A model generated the notes under the pieces. It did no database searches, was not told where the DNA came from, and saw only the letters and a program-made list of their open reading frames with translations. This document shows, piece after piece, positions 31,940 through 43,877 of a stretch of 64,000 nucleotides of DNA. Source of the stretch: Actinostola sp. cb2023 (taxonomy: Eukaryota; Cnidaria; Anthozoa; Actiniaria; Actinostolidae); contig JAUJYZ010001494.1 of NCBI GenBank assembly GCA_033675265.1, positions 214,001-278,000 of the forward strand. The letters are read 5' to 3'. How positions within the stretch are numbered: position 1 is the first letter of the stretch; each line of letters opens with the position of its first letter. A program made the translations under genes and the position numbers.

Positions 31940-32660
31940 ATAGAGTCCTGGCCCCGGTTGCACGAAAGGTGAATAGCGCTATCTACCGGATAAGTCTTAT
32001 CCAACGGATAAAAATGATGCAGTTATCCAATAGAGTAAAACATCCCTGGAAGACCACTCATGAGGCATTCCATCAAACTCATCGATATACTGCGAGGTGG
32101 AAGAAAGGTCGTCACCCAAAGAAACACGCACTAAACTTTATAGAAAAGGACGAAACAGCAACGGTGACGATGACGAGAATGAGTTAGCGTCGCTTACTGT
32201 GGAGCTGCAGAGACTGGACCTAGAGGAGAAAGCATTAAGAAAGCAGAGAGGCAGTCAGAAATGCCGCGACAACAGATCGCAGAACAACGTGCCGCAATTG
32301 ATCTTGAGCACCAAAAACAAGCAGCAACAACTTGGCCTTCATCCACCACGAAGCACAAGAAATAATCAGTGGTCATGTCCTCGTTGCCACATGAAGAGAC
32401 TCCTCTAGACAACCGACTGCTGAACCCACAACACGATGACCGCTTCAGGACCGGCATGCAACGCCTCGTGGTTTCAGCCACATCTCAATGTACCACAGCA
32501 AATTAAATTACCACCCAGCCCAGAAATGTTTGTAAAGCCAAGTAGACTTGGACAGGGTGAGGCATCATTGTTAATTATAGACTTTATAGATAATTTGGTA
32601 CCTCTAGAAGAAGAGGAGACCCTAGGAAACAAAGCACTCATGAAACAATAGTTTTCTAAT
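31940..32660. other. Decayed repeat-derived sequence
   Basis: Starts with a GCGCTATCTACCGGATAAGT module related to the MITE at 58742-58850. Fragmentary plus-strand frames follow (for example a Lys/Gln-rich stretch near 32100-32400 and ASLLIIDFIDNLVPLEEEE near 32560-32620) that look like pieces of a transposon-derived protein broken by frameshifts. No family can be named. Confidence 0.35.
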
Positions 32661-32701
32661 TTCTACAAAGGTTCGGTAACTCGTTTAATTCAGTAAAACC
32701 A

Positions 32702-32935
32702 CCAAGTGTAAACACGGTCGAAAACACTGATCATTTTCATCATAAACGCATACATTCGAGAACGCGCTCCAGAGTATGACATTTGAAAACGCAGCCCTAT
32801 CGTATCAGTGTGGACGGCGAAAATGTACGTAGGCTTTCGAAAATGTGACGTCACGAAACGCATCGAAATATATGCACATCTAACACATCATTGTTGACCG
32901 ATGAAAACGATTCGAAAACGCCAGTGTGGACGCGA
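32702..32935. mobile_element. MITE related to 30217-30350
   Basis: Ends AGTGTAAACACGGTCG and CCAGTGTGGACGCG, with repeated GAAAACG motifs inside. Noncoding. Confidence 0.45.
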
Positions 32936-33029
32936 AGCTTTTGCTGGAGCGTGGAAATTCTGTTCTAAATAGCGCTACGCGACGGTTCTAAAATTAGGTC
33001 GCGTAATAGATGTATGACTCACACAAGGA

Positions 33030-33615
33030 TCACACAACTGTAATCGTACTGAATTTTTCAAACGTGGAATAAAATAAACATCCATCGTGAGTTACCGAAA
33101 ATAACTCGATTGTTTGCATGACTTCTGTACATATAGCTTTCTGTCAATAGATGTAGTTATACATCGCTGGTCGTGAGTTTAATTATAAATTCTCAAGCAC
33201 ATAACTGTACACGTACTACTTCTGAATATTTCAAACGTGGAATAAAATAAACTTCAATCATTATACTTCTCAGAAATGTGTTTCATTTTACTAGTCGGAT
33301 ACCTTTTAACGACGGCGTGACGGCTCTCAGAATCTGAATGTGTTTCATTTTATTCAGTCGGACTGAATTTTTCAAACGTGGAATAAAATAAACTTTAGTC
33401 CGGAAACTATTTGACCCTTTGAGCATAGAATTACTTCATTAGGCGTTTGGATATCATCGCCCCCGTTTTCAGCCAATCGAAACCCTGAAACAGACATTCC
33501 TTTGACCGATACGATCACATACTCCGCATTCTGTGTACTACCAAGAATACGAAGAAGAAAAAAAATATACAAGAAAGCCCATTTTATAACTCGGGCTTCC
33601 TTCGGAAGGGCCCGA
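33030..33615. repeat. Repeat block paralogous to 45.4-45.85 kb
   Basis: Contains three copies of TTTCAAACGTGGAATAAAAT at about 33056, 33230 and 33371. It also shares GTTTGCATGACTTCTGTACA and the end module CTCGGGCTTCCTTCGGAAGG with 45440-45850. The last module is itself an inverted repeat (33592-33616). No gene is seen. Confidence 0.6.
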
Positions 33616-34194
33616 GTAATTAGTGATATCTCCGTGCACGGTTTATAGTGTTTGAAGTGAGATAATTAACACGAACATTTACGTCAGTTTTCTTGGCATA
33701 CTGCATAACGGACTGGACTGGACTGGACTGGTAGAGTCCGCGGACTCTGTTGGAGTCGGCGGACTCTAAACTGATTTGAATCTTTATCGGAATCTTTATG
33801 AGAATCTGATCTTGATAAGATAATGAACGGCGTAGATCATTGTTGCTTAAGAATGGGCAGCGATTGAAATTATTATAGCCTGTGAAATTATTATGAAGCT
33901 TACATAGCTTTACTTCAAGTCTAAACCGAAAGGCATTAGGTTTTTGGTGTGTCTGGATGGATTTCCTACGTATAGGCACCAGGTCGACAAAGAAATGTCT
34001 GCGTGTTTTGTGCAATGGTTTACTTGTTTATATGTATGTCAATTTCATTTGTGTCCACGGATCCACGCTACATGCATACATAAATAAAACTTTATTAACG
34101 TGTCGCAAACTTCTTGACAGGTTGTGATACTAAATCTTGTGTTCTCTCTAATTAAATATGGACGAATTCTTGCCAAAAGCAGATCTGTACAGCC

Positions 34195-34325
34195 CCGCAA
34201 ATGATCCCGGCCCGCAAATGATCCCGGCCCACAAATGATCCCCAATGGGATCATTTTGGGGATCATTTGCGGGCCTCGAGGCCCGCAAATGATCCCCAGT
34301 GAGGCCCGCAAATGATCCCCAGTAA
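34195..34325. repeat. Repeated GATCATTTGCGGGCC hairpin
   Basis: Six copies of (C/G)CAAATGATCCC or its inverse within 130 bp, arranged around a central palindrome. They could fold into alternative hairpins. Confidence 0.7.
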
Positions 34326-34599
34326 AACTAGGACTGGAACTCGGGACTGGTGTGGGATTCAAGTATAATAGTCAAAGAAATATCAAAGCAAATTTATTTT
34401 TCAATATTCAACATTTATGTAAAACTAATAATGATATAATAATCATAACCATATTATTAGTGTTTTCTATATAGTCCTTGCAAAACTCAATCTATTTTTG
34501 ACATAGTATTCCACAAGCAAGGTTTTTTGAAAGTTTACAAGGCTTAAGAAGTTGTTTTGTTTGTTCAAACGTTTTGGACTAAGGAGTCATCATCAAAAC

Positions 34600-34736
34600 T
34601 TGGTTGTTATACTTGACACTGAGCCAGAATAACACTTTTCTTTGACGTTGATTGAGTTCGTTACTGTTACAGTAACGATCTCAATCAACGTCAAAGAAAA
34701 GTGTTATTCTGGCTCAGTGTCAAGTATAACAACCAA
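34600..34736. mobile_element. Near-perfect short palindrome
   Basis: Arms of about 65 bp (TTGGTTGTTATACTTGACAC and its exact inverse) separated by a few bases. MITE-like, noncoding. Confidence 0.75.
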
Positions 34737-34739
34737 CTT

Positions 34740-34911
34740 TTGTGCAGTTATCACAGAACTCATTCTCGTCGGAATACACGTGTAAACTTTCCCTCTTGCT
34801 CTCAAATAATCCCTTTGAATAGCTTTCGAACTCTTTCCCACACTTTGGGCAGATTTCTACGGAAGTAATCCCTTCTCCGTACTTTAGCTTGAGCTCCTCT
34901 GCTGTCTCCAT
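34740..34911 (-). other. Small cysteine-rich frame of unknown status
   Basis: The minus strand reads METAEELKLKYGEGITSVEI, then CPKCGKEF and, 35 residues later, CDNC: two CxxC knuckles. This could be a zinc-binding exon or a transposon fragment. No convincing splice sites or homologue are visible, and its 3' part overlaps a palindrome edge. Confidence 0.25.
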
Positions 34912-34997
34912 TAGACTTTCGAAAAGTCCTTCCTCTTTCTGTTGCTACGCGCCCCGGGGAATAAATGTAATGCAAATAATAAACCATCAAATAATAA

Positions 34998-35186
34998 ATG
35001 AGCACCCTTTGTTTTAAAAAACCGTGTCTCCGATTTCCGATAAACGCTTTTGTTGAGGAGATATTTGCTGTCAAAGTTCAATAATGTGTTTTTAAGCGAT
35101 TTACACATAAATCATCAAATAACTTTTAAACGAGGCAACGTATCAAAAATCGGAGACAGGGTTTTTTAGAACAAAGTGTGCTCATT
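34998..35186. mobile_element. Palindromic MITE
   Basis: Ends AATGAGCACCCTTTGTT and the inverse AACAAAGTGTGCTCATT, with CGGAGACA-containing arms of about 55 bp. Confidence 0.6.
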
Positions 35187-36759
35187 ACAATGGCACTTTC
35201 CGTTTAGAAATCGATTGAATTCCCGCGTGCAAAATTCTCTTTGAACAAGGCCGGTCGAATTTTCTAAAATGTGCAATAACAAAAAAATATTTACAAAATA
35301 GGAAATAATCTCCAGCATATTTAGAATCTGCATTTATTCAGCTTTAAGAAAATGTATACTTTTATACATGTTGGACGAGTGGTTAGTGCGCTACGCGGCT
35401 TTCAGTGAACAGTGATCACGAAGGTCCCCTGTTACCTTTTAAAAGCTTGCATTACATATAATAATTACTCGTGCCCAGGCCGTAGGCCGAGGCACGAGGT
35501 ATAATCTACAGCGAGTATTATTTTTTTTCAACGTCAGAAAATCACAAAGTTGTGCAATATCCGGTCACATGCTATCGCGACGCCATTTTGTATTTTAGAC
35601 AAAGCGCGCGAGGAAGGCTTCGGCGATTCATGTGGAGTTTCACGAGCGAAATCTTGCACTTTTTACTCATCGGAGTGTTTTAAAGTTGAGTGTAAAGACG
35701 AGAAGATCTTCCAATTTGAGATCGCCACCCCTTCGATCGTGTCTAACGAAGTCGAAGAAGATGGCTATTTTGGACTCGATCGCCACACGAACTGAGACCA
35801 GGAATGCCATGAGCTTCATTATCTTATCAAGATCAGATTCCCATAAAGATTCAAATCAGTTCAGAGTCCGCGGACTCAACGAGAGAGTTAGAGTCCAACA
35901 GAGTCCGCGGACTCTACCAGTCCAGTCCATTCTCAGTCCAGTCACATTATACATAGCAGCCACTTTTTGGCAGTCGCGCCACAGGGTCTCCCGCAAAGAA
36001 GCGCTTCTTTCGGGAGATCCGTGGCGATTTTCTTGGCTTTCACCTACGTCATCGAAAATTTTCCCAGGACTTATATAGAACAAAACCTTCATAGGCCGAA
36101 AGAGCAGCCAAAACTATATATCTCAGCCGAAGTTTTAGTTAAAAGAAGTTTTAGATACGAAGATATGAGCGATCGCTTATGCTCATAATTTAGTTTAAAT
36201 GTATGGGTCCGCCATAGCGACACCAACATGGCGGCCAAATCACGAAGACTGAAAATCATGTTTAATTGCAAATACTTCAAGTTTTCAATAGCTATTTTCA
36301 TCAAAATAAAGTTACCCATCATCTACTAAGTTAAAATCGTATTATTTCAAACGAATTTTCCTATTTCTATGGCTTTTGAAAATGCGTGACTGTATTGCGT
36401 GACAGAATCGATATAAATTTCTTATAACGATATATAAACAACATATCCAACAAACAGTTTTGTGAGGTGAATAGTTTGGATTTTAGCTTTTTGATGACGT
36501 CATGTGAAAACCAAGATATACAGTATGCCAGTTTTCTTATCGATAAATTCTGATTGGAATCTATCCAGAAAGCTCATATAGTACAAACGGGACAATTATG
36601 TATTCTAGCAACCAAAAGAGCATAGCCTTATGTTGTAAATGTCGCATGGACCCAGAGTCAATAGATCCAGTAGAAGTATAGAAAATGAACTAGAAGTTCT
36701 TGATTGAGATGCGTGACAATGGTAACAAAATTATTTAAAGTGTCAATTGTATTTTTACA

Positions 36760-36786
36760 GACGTTTCGGGCATAGCCCTTCATCAG
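36760..36786 (-). ncRNA. Hammerhead-like ribozyme core (candidate)
   Basis: The minus strand has CTGATGA, then a GGGC-TAT-GCCC stem-loop preceded by an extra A, then GAAAC and GTC, in the order required for a hammerhead core. Such motifs occur in Penelope-like retroelements. The extra A beside stem II is atypical, and stems I and III were not verified. A second, more decayed copy is at 34562-34598. Confidence 0.35.
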
Positions 36787-37366
36787 TAGAAGTAGACTGC
36801 CATAAGAATGCCGCGGCCTTATACAGAACATTTCAGGTGGACAGTTGTATTTCAGCGCTTGTAAAAGTGCAAATGTGTAAATGTGCAAATGTGCTTTTCC
36901 GAGGTGGACAACCTTAATCACATTGACTGTATGTGTATAAATGCTCTTGATATAATAGCTTTGAGACCGGGTTTATACTATGGCACTCGATTTAAAGAAA
37001 AATCGGTTCTGCAAGCGGGCTACATTCAATAACAAACAAGTACAAATGCCAAGTCTAACTAGTACTATCATATTCTTTATCAACTGGATATTAAAAATGT
37101 CATTTCATGCTACCTTTGCAGTCGGATTTTCTGTCTTGATCGGTACTGCAAGCATCGAATCTTCGTGTTGCAATGAGATACGGACCTTGCTTGGTCGTAA
37201 CACAGGTAGCCCACAAGATGCATATCGATATCGTTGAGATACAATACCGGCAATACAACTAGTCATAGTTGACACTACAGCTGCCCCCGTTCTTTAAAAA
37301 CTGACTGGGAACTATAAATTAATCTGAAAAGTAAACTAGATTATATTTGGTTGTAAATACGTGTTA

Positions 37367-38749
37367 CAGGCCCGTAGCCAGGATTTTTTGTGGGGAGGTG
37401 CTCCCCAGGCCAAAGTGGACCTAACTATAAAAATGCACTTAGGATAGCAGCAATTCATAGAGGGTCCTGAAGGGAGCCTACAAATCCCATTTCCCAGTCG
37501 ATTAAAAAAAAAATCCCAGTCCCATTGACATGAATTCAAGAAAATCCCAGTATCGTGGACTCGCTTCTAGCGACCACCCTATTAGATAATTCATCTAACA
37601 ATTTCCTGATCTCATACTTTATGGCAATTGTAAATGATTATTTCACTATGTTTGCATTTCTAAGTGTGCTTTTTGAAGACTTCCTTGCTTTGAAACGTAT
37701 TAAAAACCGTTCTCTTGGTTGCTCTATTTGACCTGAATTTTGTGGAATAATAAATGGTTGCAAAAAAAATAATCAATTTCCGCTCTTTTTATGATTCTTC
37801 CCGAGCGTGTTGTGGTTGTATGTGCAGCTTCGTGCTCGTCTCCTATCACAGCAAGGATAATATTGTTGCAGGGCCGTAGGAAATTGAAAATAAGTGGTGG
37901 GAGACGTTTAGCGAGCGCCGTAGGCGCGAGCCGCTAAATTTTTGAAATCTAGAGCCGGCTCGGAAATGCTATTTCCAGCGTTCTCCAAGAGCTATTTGTG
38001 ATTTACGCGTATTGCTAATTACTTCCTACACTGTCTCGGCAAACCAATGCATATTGAAAAATGTATAAGGCTTATAATAATATGCTGTTTTGCAATACGC
38101 TTTCCCATTCCCAAAGTGGTTTTGAAATTCCCAGTCCCATTAGCAAAATCCCAGTCCCAGTGGTACAACCATTTTCCCAGTGTTAAAAAATGGCCATTCC
38201 CAGTCAGTCCCATTTAATCACAGACAACCCAAGCTCAATACGTTTGTAAGGGAATGTATGGGGATTTAAAATATGCCGTATTTTATTTGGAAATATTTAA
38301 TTAAAGTTTGTCAACTTTACCTGTGTTGTATCATTCTGTTGATTTTTGACTCTTGTGTGCAGTTTAGGGGGAATTTTAATAGGGATTTATTTAACAGAAT
38401 GACACAACAGGTAAAGTTGACAAACTTTTATTAATTATTTCCAAATAAAATACGGCATATTTTAAATCCCCATACATTCCCTTACAAACGTATTGGGTTG
38501 CCTGTGATCCAGCCTCCGTGGGTGTTTGGTGGCAAACATATTTACCACCTCTTCTAAGTCAAATTCTTATAATGGATGTGCATGGATAAGTTTGGCGCGC
38601 GGTTCGTTCACGGTGGAAAGAGAGTGCAGTCGGTTTTAGTTTGCCAGTGAATAGTGGACCTTTCCCCAAAAAATGTGGACCTTTGGGGTCTGTGGGGGGG
38701 GGGGGGGGGGTGCGAACGCACCCCGTGCACCCCCCTGGCTACGGGCCTG
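37367..38749. mobile_element. hAT-like nonautonomous element
   Basis: Inverted ends CAGGCCCGTAGCCAGG and CCTGGCTACGGGCCTG. The flanks ACGTGTTA and ACTGTTA(C) are near copies, compatible with an imperfect 8-bp hAT-type duplication. The interior has repeated AATCCCAGTCCCATT motifs, a poly-G run and a nested palindrome. No transposase remains. Confidence 0.6.
38217..38508. mobile_element. Palindromic MITE nested in the hAT-like element
   Basis: Arms of about 115 bp start ATCACAGACAACCC and end GGGTTGCCTGTGAT, with CGTTTGTAAGGGAATGTATG inside. The ends carry the window's dispersed CACAGG-N-(A/G)-CCC motif, showing that the motif can be a transposon terminus. Confidence 0.75.
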
Positions 38750-39621
38750 ACTGTTACATTTCTGTTCATCACTGAAGCGCTACACAGGGGGCTTTCTCAG
38801 TATATCACCGTCCTGAATCCCTGAAAATTTGAATAACAATAGTTCATATTGTTGTATGCCTCGTTCTACAAAGAGTTCTTGATTTGAATAACAAAGGTTT
38901 TTCAGGATAGTGATATACTGAGAAAGAGCCCCGCAGACGCGGCTACTGAAGGTCAGGTTTTTCATCAATATTCTAATTCAATCTCTTATATGAAAATCAT
39001 TGATTGATTACAAACGAGTACAACAAATTAAATTCCTTATATTTTAGCTAAAGAATAGCCTGCGTAGCTTGGCTTTCCAAAACCCTTGGCATCGCAGCGT
39101 ATAAACTAAAACATTGTTTGGTCACTCGTTGCGTGACTCGGCAGAGCATCCATGCGTAATTAGATCGACTTTCAATTCATGTATCAAGTAGATTTTCTCT
39201 TCTATATTTACGATACTCGAGTATGCAAGTGTAAATATAACCAAAAACTAAAGTACAATTGTTGATGTACATCTGCGATGCATTTAATTTTCAGTACGAA
39301 AACAATTTCGTGTATTCTTGGGCTTGAAAATAACATACAAGAACACATGTGACGGCTTTAGACAGTAGACCCACGCTTCTTCGTGACGGAATGTTTCCTT
39401 CAGCTTCTGAGTTCCGCACATCAGTATTTTGGTATTCAGCTTCTGAGTAGTAGTTTTTAGTGTGTTTATATTGTGGATCTGAAGACGTATCATGTTTTTT
39501 TTCGGTGATGATCGGTACTGTTATAAAACACAGTGAGCCTGCGTTTATTTCAGCCAGTCACAATCCCAGCTGTCCTTTGCGGTCGTAAAGTTGAAAAATC
39601 GGAGATTTGCCCTATATATAG

Positions 39622-39676
39622 TCTCCTTCGCATCCGTTTTACGTGACGTAACTAAAAACGGATGCGAAGGAGACTA
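39622..39676. mobile_element. Mini palindrome, GTCTCCTTCGCA ends
   Basis: GTCTCCTTCGCATCCGTTTT and its inverse flank a ten-base centre. It resembles the element at 50037-50107. Confidence 0.55.
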
Positions 39677-39702
39677 CCCTATATACTATATATATTTACA
39701 TA

Positions 39703-40924
39703 CTAGTAGTTTCTGGTAGAAAGTGAAGTGCTGCGAGTTGTGCACTGCCGTACATGGTAACACATAAAAGTGAAATGTAGCTTTCAATGCATACATGTGG
39801 TTGTCCCTTGTCAGCAAGGTGCATTAGTGGTAAAATAAAATAATAAAAATGCGGTATAATAATAATAATAACTTTATTACTGTGTCATGTGTTCTAGCTT
39901 ACAAGAAACCTATTTCCCTCCCATATATCTACTGATTCTCATTCCCACCCTTGTCCCATTGTTCCCATCCCACATCTCCATTGATTCTCATTCCCATCCC
40001 GGTCACATTGTTCCATTCCATGTCTCTATTAATTATCATTCCCACCCGAGTTTGGTGTTGCTTAATACAAATGCTAACACTATAATAATCTGGTCATAGA
40101 CAGACAGCTATAGACATGTACCAGCACTAAAAGCATGCAATACTGACTTTGCACTATTTATGTTGCACGCTTGTAATAGTTTGTACTCTACTGATATGCA
40201 GTAATTAATACAAATATGGATTCAATGAAATAGAGAATTGTGTTTGGTGTATATTATATACAATGTTACTGGCCAGATATCAGGAAACGGATGTCGAAGC
40301 CTCATAGCACACTTGTAGAAGATAAAAGTACATCAGGATGGATCGTATAATTTGATTCAGTAGTTGCCTCAATGCCAATGGCAATGGCATGGGCCGGATT
40401 GGTTTGACGAAGACCAACGAGCTCGATCAGGTAGATAGGTCAGCGACAGCATCTGGGATACTAACTGTGTCTTTCAAAAGCATTCAAGTACATGCTGTCT
40501 CCTTCGGTCAACTCTGATCGACTGTAGAAGTAACTTAAGCTTAAGTACTTCATTGTGGAACTGGACGTGACTGAGCCGACACAACAGCGCTGAAAACTCA
40601 TAAAAGAACATTGTCTTCCCCTTGAAATGTCACTAAATTGTTCATGACCCTGATGAATGCTTCCAGCAATGAATAAAGTTGCATTTGACATCATGGATTT
40701 GTAGAAAACGAACACTTTCCTGGCTTGAATCAGCGAAAAATAAACGATACTCAATATTAAAATCGATTGAACGTGTTGCGAGTGTGCGCTGATCAAATGT
40801 ACCGTGGCTCACAAAAATCATCTCCACACTCAAACCCACTCCGTGAAATGCAGTCGAGATTCTCGTTGCATAGATCCCACACGACCAAACATGACACAGG
40901 AACTCCGTCAAGATTAGTTTCGCT
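39703..40924 (-). mobile_element. 1.2-kb dispersed repeat, copy 2, with decayed protease-like ORF
   Basis: Close copy of 7121-8355. The minus strand reads a 111-residue frame containing MMSNATLFIAGSIHQGHEQF and SDISRGRQCSFMSF, after which the frame is shifted relative to copy 1. The Gln-Cys box following a Gly-rich loop matches the pattern of GQSAGQQCVAMSLCAI at 43.16 kb. Both copies end abruptly in the same TTAGTTTCGCT sequence. The family is probably a transposon gene for a cysteine-protease-like protein, dead here. Confidence 0.6.
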
Positions 40925-41114
40925 GCTCGCCCGGCGGCTCGGCTCGCAGCAATTACGCGGGGACTACAATATATGCCTCCTCAGGCCGAAACCCTGCGGG
41001 GGCAATAACTTTATTTACAGCTATTTCAAAAAACGTTGATACTGAATAATAGTGTATTCCAAGACCGAAATGCATTTTGGGACTCGTGTATTATTGTCTA
41101 AAGTAATATAAACT

Positions 41115-42060
41115 AGACGCTCTTCTAGCGTGAAGTCGGGCTTCTAAATGAAATGTAACCTATTTGAACTAAATATAGATATCTTATAGTGCGACTAAAA
41201 CAGTGTTTGGTCACGGGCAACAGGTCACGTAGAGTCAGTATTTTGGGTAATATTTGTATTTTCCGTATCGCTTATGTGTATTTGTTTCTGATGACCCGAT
41301 ATCCGAACCCACAACAGTAATCCGAACCCCGACATCTGGTTTTATTTATGACGTCAGCGACCTAAGGTAGGTAGTCGCTGACGTCATAAATAAAACCAGA
41401 TGTCGGTGTTCGGATTACTAAAGGTCATCAGAAGCAAATACAGTACAATAACAGAGCTTCTCTGCCTGATAGCTTATAAGCGATACGGAAAATACAAATA
41501 TTACCCAAAATACTGACTCTACGTGACCTGTTGTCCGTGCAAATACCGTATACATAAACTAGACATCGCAGAGTGATTAAACAATGTTTGAATGAAGTGT
41601 AAATATGGGTTTGCCTCGACGGTTATCGGTCGGCTGAAAACCTTACAACTGTTCTCTTCACCGCCGGCTGCGTGTATCAACTCACTTCGTTCTAAGTTCT
41701 GAAGATCTCTAAACCCTTTGCAGTACTAGTACTGGATTGATAAATCCATATCTCTATGAATTATTGTGGTTATTTGAAAACAAGACGACATAAACTTCCT
41801 CCAACAAGGTTTATTCAGACTCGACCAGTCTCGTATTGATAAATCATGTTGTTAGAGCCTTCGGTGATTATCTTAGCGGCCGGCACAGGGCGCATGCGCT
41901 GTAGAACCCAGTATGCTTTCTGAGGTCAACGACGTCGACGCTCTTCTAGCGTGAAGTCGGGCTTCTAAATGAAATGTAACCTATTTGAACTAAATATAGA
42001 TATCCTATAGTGCGATTTTCAGTGCGATTGAAACAGTTTTTGGTTGCTCGTCGTTGCATG
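41115..42060. repeat. Duplicated module GACGCTCTTCTAGCGTGAAG
   Basis: The sequence from 41115 (GACGCTCTTCTAGCGTGAAG... to ATAGTGCGA) recurs at 41937-42020. Further GACGCTC..GAGCG(T) modules next to CTCGGGCTT occur at 42383, 44750 (inverted) and 45844. They delimit the repeated cassettes in this region. Confidence 0.55.
41212..41540. mobile_element. 329-bp palindromic MITE
   Basis: Arms of about 150 bp: CAACAGGTCACGTAGAGTCA at the left and its inverse at the right, with a TAGTCGCTGACGTCATAAAT centre. Noncoding. Confidence 0.75.
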
Positions 42061-42494
42061 ACTCGAGCTCGATAGAACATGCTTTCCTTGCAATTTCAGT
42101 ACTGCGAACTTTACAGTATATCAGTAAAAACGTTAATAGCCCGACTTCACGCTACTAGAGCGTCCTGTTTCAATCTAAATTTAGATTTAGACGAGAAAAG
42201 ACTTATATTTTGGCCCCTTGACCTCCGGTGCTTTCCCTGATTGGTTTGTGCTTTGTAATCTTTCTTGGCCAGACTTCATGTCTAGGTGCATGCGCTGTAG
42301 AACCCAATATGCTTTCTGGGGTCGACGAAGAAGAACGCTCTGCATTTCTAGAGTCGGGCTCCTTCCACAGGAAGCCCGACTAACAAGACGCTCAATGAGC
42401 GTATACTCGGGCTTATGATAAGGACAATGTCAGTTGCGTGAGGAGAGACCGGACAATGACTGACAGTTGCGTGACGAGGGAGGCTATGTATATA

Positions 42495-42790
42495 TGTGTC
42501 GAGTTCATTTGATTTGCTGTTGAGTTTGAGTTGATTTGATAACGTTTTGACTTAGAGTTCAATTGAATTGCTTTAATTTTTATGAGTTCAGTCGTGTAAA
42601 GGCCCAGTGGAAAACGCTGAACATCTTTTAGAGTTGGCCCACACGAATCGGCGTATGTTGTTTGTATGTGAGAGCGTATTTAAGAAGAACTGTGGATGGC
42701 TTGTCTTAAATACAAGATATTTTACCTTTTGGCCAGATCAACTACTTCTTATACTTCTAGTCTTCGAAGACGATGGCTTAAAACTATCTT
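42495..42790 (-). pseudogene. Decayed paralogue of the 43.9-44.6 kb frame
   Basis: The minus strand matches the middle of the 43878-44630 gene at nucleotide level (ATACGCCGATTCGTGTGGGC, ACTCTAAAAGATGTTCAGCG) but is interrupted by stops and frameshifts. Similar partial copies occur at 45270-45430 and 47855-47990. Confidence 0.55.
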
Positions 42791-43107
42791 AGTTAATCCA
42801 GGGGCGGATCCAGGGGGAGGGTTCTGGGGGTTGCAACCCCCCCTATGGATATTTTTTTAATACCGCTTGTATAGATATGTCTGTCCGTAGGTCTCTCTTG
42901 CACTTTGAGCTCTCTCCCTCGTAAGAATAATATAATTTATTCATACTGTTTATACGACCGTTCGACTTCGAGGCAGGTTTGACTGATAAGAGAAAGAACC
43001 TGCCGTTTTTAGCGTCAAAAACGTATGTGAAGTCTTCACTGATTTGTAAGCTCACCCAAGAAGAGTCTTCCAAGCATCTTTGTTGGATGTCCAATAAACT
43101 GAAAATT

Positions 43108-43863
43108 TTACTGAAAATTGAGTTTTGTTGTGTTAATAAAACAACTCCAGATCTCTAAAATTGCACATAATGACATAGCTACACACTGTTGTCCTGCACT
43201 TTGACCAAATACCACAATACTACCTTGACTATAAGGTGCCTTTACTGTTTTATTGGGATCAATCAAATAAAAAGTGGGACCAGGATTTTTCTCTACATCT
43301 GTACACAATGCAGATTGACACAATACTTTCCTGTGATTAAGATCTTTGTGGGAAACCATATATTGTGATATTATTGCATTGGATTCTACTTTAAAATTTC
43401 TTTTCAAACCCTTTAAGATTATAAATTGTTGCCGACACCCATAAATAGTTTTGCTGAAAGAATGTCTTCTACTTCTGTAGTATACTTTGCATTTAACATC
43501 AGAGTAAGAGTAGACATTCAGGGCAATAATACGTATATTCTTGAGAAAAAGATGAATATTTGACGATGCTAGAACCTGTTTCTTGATGATACGTCGAATG
43601 TACTTTCTTAATTTCCTACTTTTTCGGAAAATAGACGTCAAGCTTTTGAAAGAAATTCTGCTTGGCTCTCGATCACGATGAGCATGGCGGTGTATTCTAC
43701 TACTATTACTAACGGTGCAAGTACTATCACAAGCAACAAACATGGCATAGCGAGATCTTACATTGTTTATTGTATTTAATTCATGATTATTGACATTCAG
43801 CTGAACTTGTACACTGGCTTCAGATACAAAGGCATCTATAGCACTTAGTCTATTTTCAGTCAA
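43108..43863 (-). CDS. 2A-peptide protein with protease-like Cys box (truncated)
   Basis: A 251-codon open frame without an obvious ATG start; an in-frame TAA lies just upstream, so it may be an exon or a frameshifted continuation of 43878-44630. Residues about 1-195 are basic and Ser/Arg-rich, without recognised domains. Then comes SALCTDVEKNPGP, a canonical 2A ribosome-skipping motif, at 43276-43299; translation would release the upstream part and restart at the final Pro. The downstream part contains GSIVVFGQSAGQQCVAMSLC, resembling the nucleophile box of OTU/UL36-like cysteine proteases in metazoan transposons. It stops 14 residues later, long before a His-containing motif could appear, so a working protease is not encoded. 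2A sequences of this type are known from non-LTR retrotransposons and NLR genes of invertebrates. Confidence 0.5.
   Translation of the reverse strand: MTENRLSAIDAFVSEASVQVQLNVNNHELNTINNVRSRYAMFVACDSTCTVSNSSRIHRHAHRDREPSRISFKSLTSIFRKSRKLRKYIRRIIKKQVLASSNIHLFLKNIRIIALNVYSYSDVKCKVYYRSRRHSFSKTIYGCRQQFIILKGLKRNFKVESNAIISQYMVSHKDLNHRKVLCQSALCTDVEKNPGPTFYLIDPNKTVKAPYSQGSIVVFGQSAGQQCVAMSLCAILEIWSCFINTTKLNFQ
43276..43299 (-). other. 2A ribosome-skipping motif DVEKNPGP
   Basis: All eight residues of the D(V/I)ExNPGP consensus are present in frame, preceded by the usual hydrophobic/Leu-Cys context. Chance occurrence of the full motif in an open frame is unlikely. Confidence 0.75.
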
Positions 43864-43877
43864 ACTTGCTTGTTAAT

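Larger units (their letters stand above)
33711..35942. mobile_element. 2.2-kb element bounded by inverted repeats
   Basis: The left end has GACTGGACTGGACTGG, GAGTCCGCGGACTCT and an ATCTTTATG-type stretch. The right end holds the same blocks in inverse order and orientation (35815-35942). Inside are two smaller palindromes (34600-34736, 34998-35186) and a GATCATTTGCGGGCC repeat (34195-34325). No intact protein is encoded. Confidence 0.5.

Noticed and set aside
35368..35440. tRNA-like segment GGACGAGTGGTTAGTGCGCT
   Set aside because: The first part resembles an A box, but no B box or foldable T arm follows. At best a SINE remnant.
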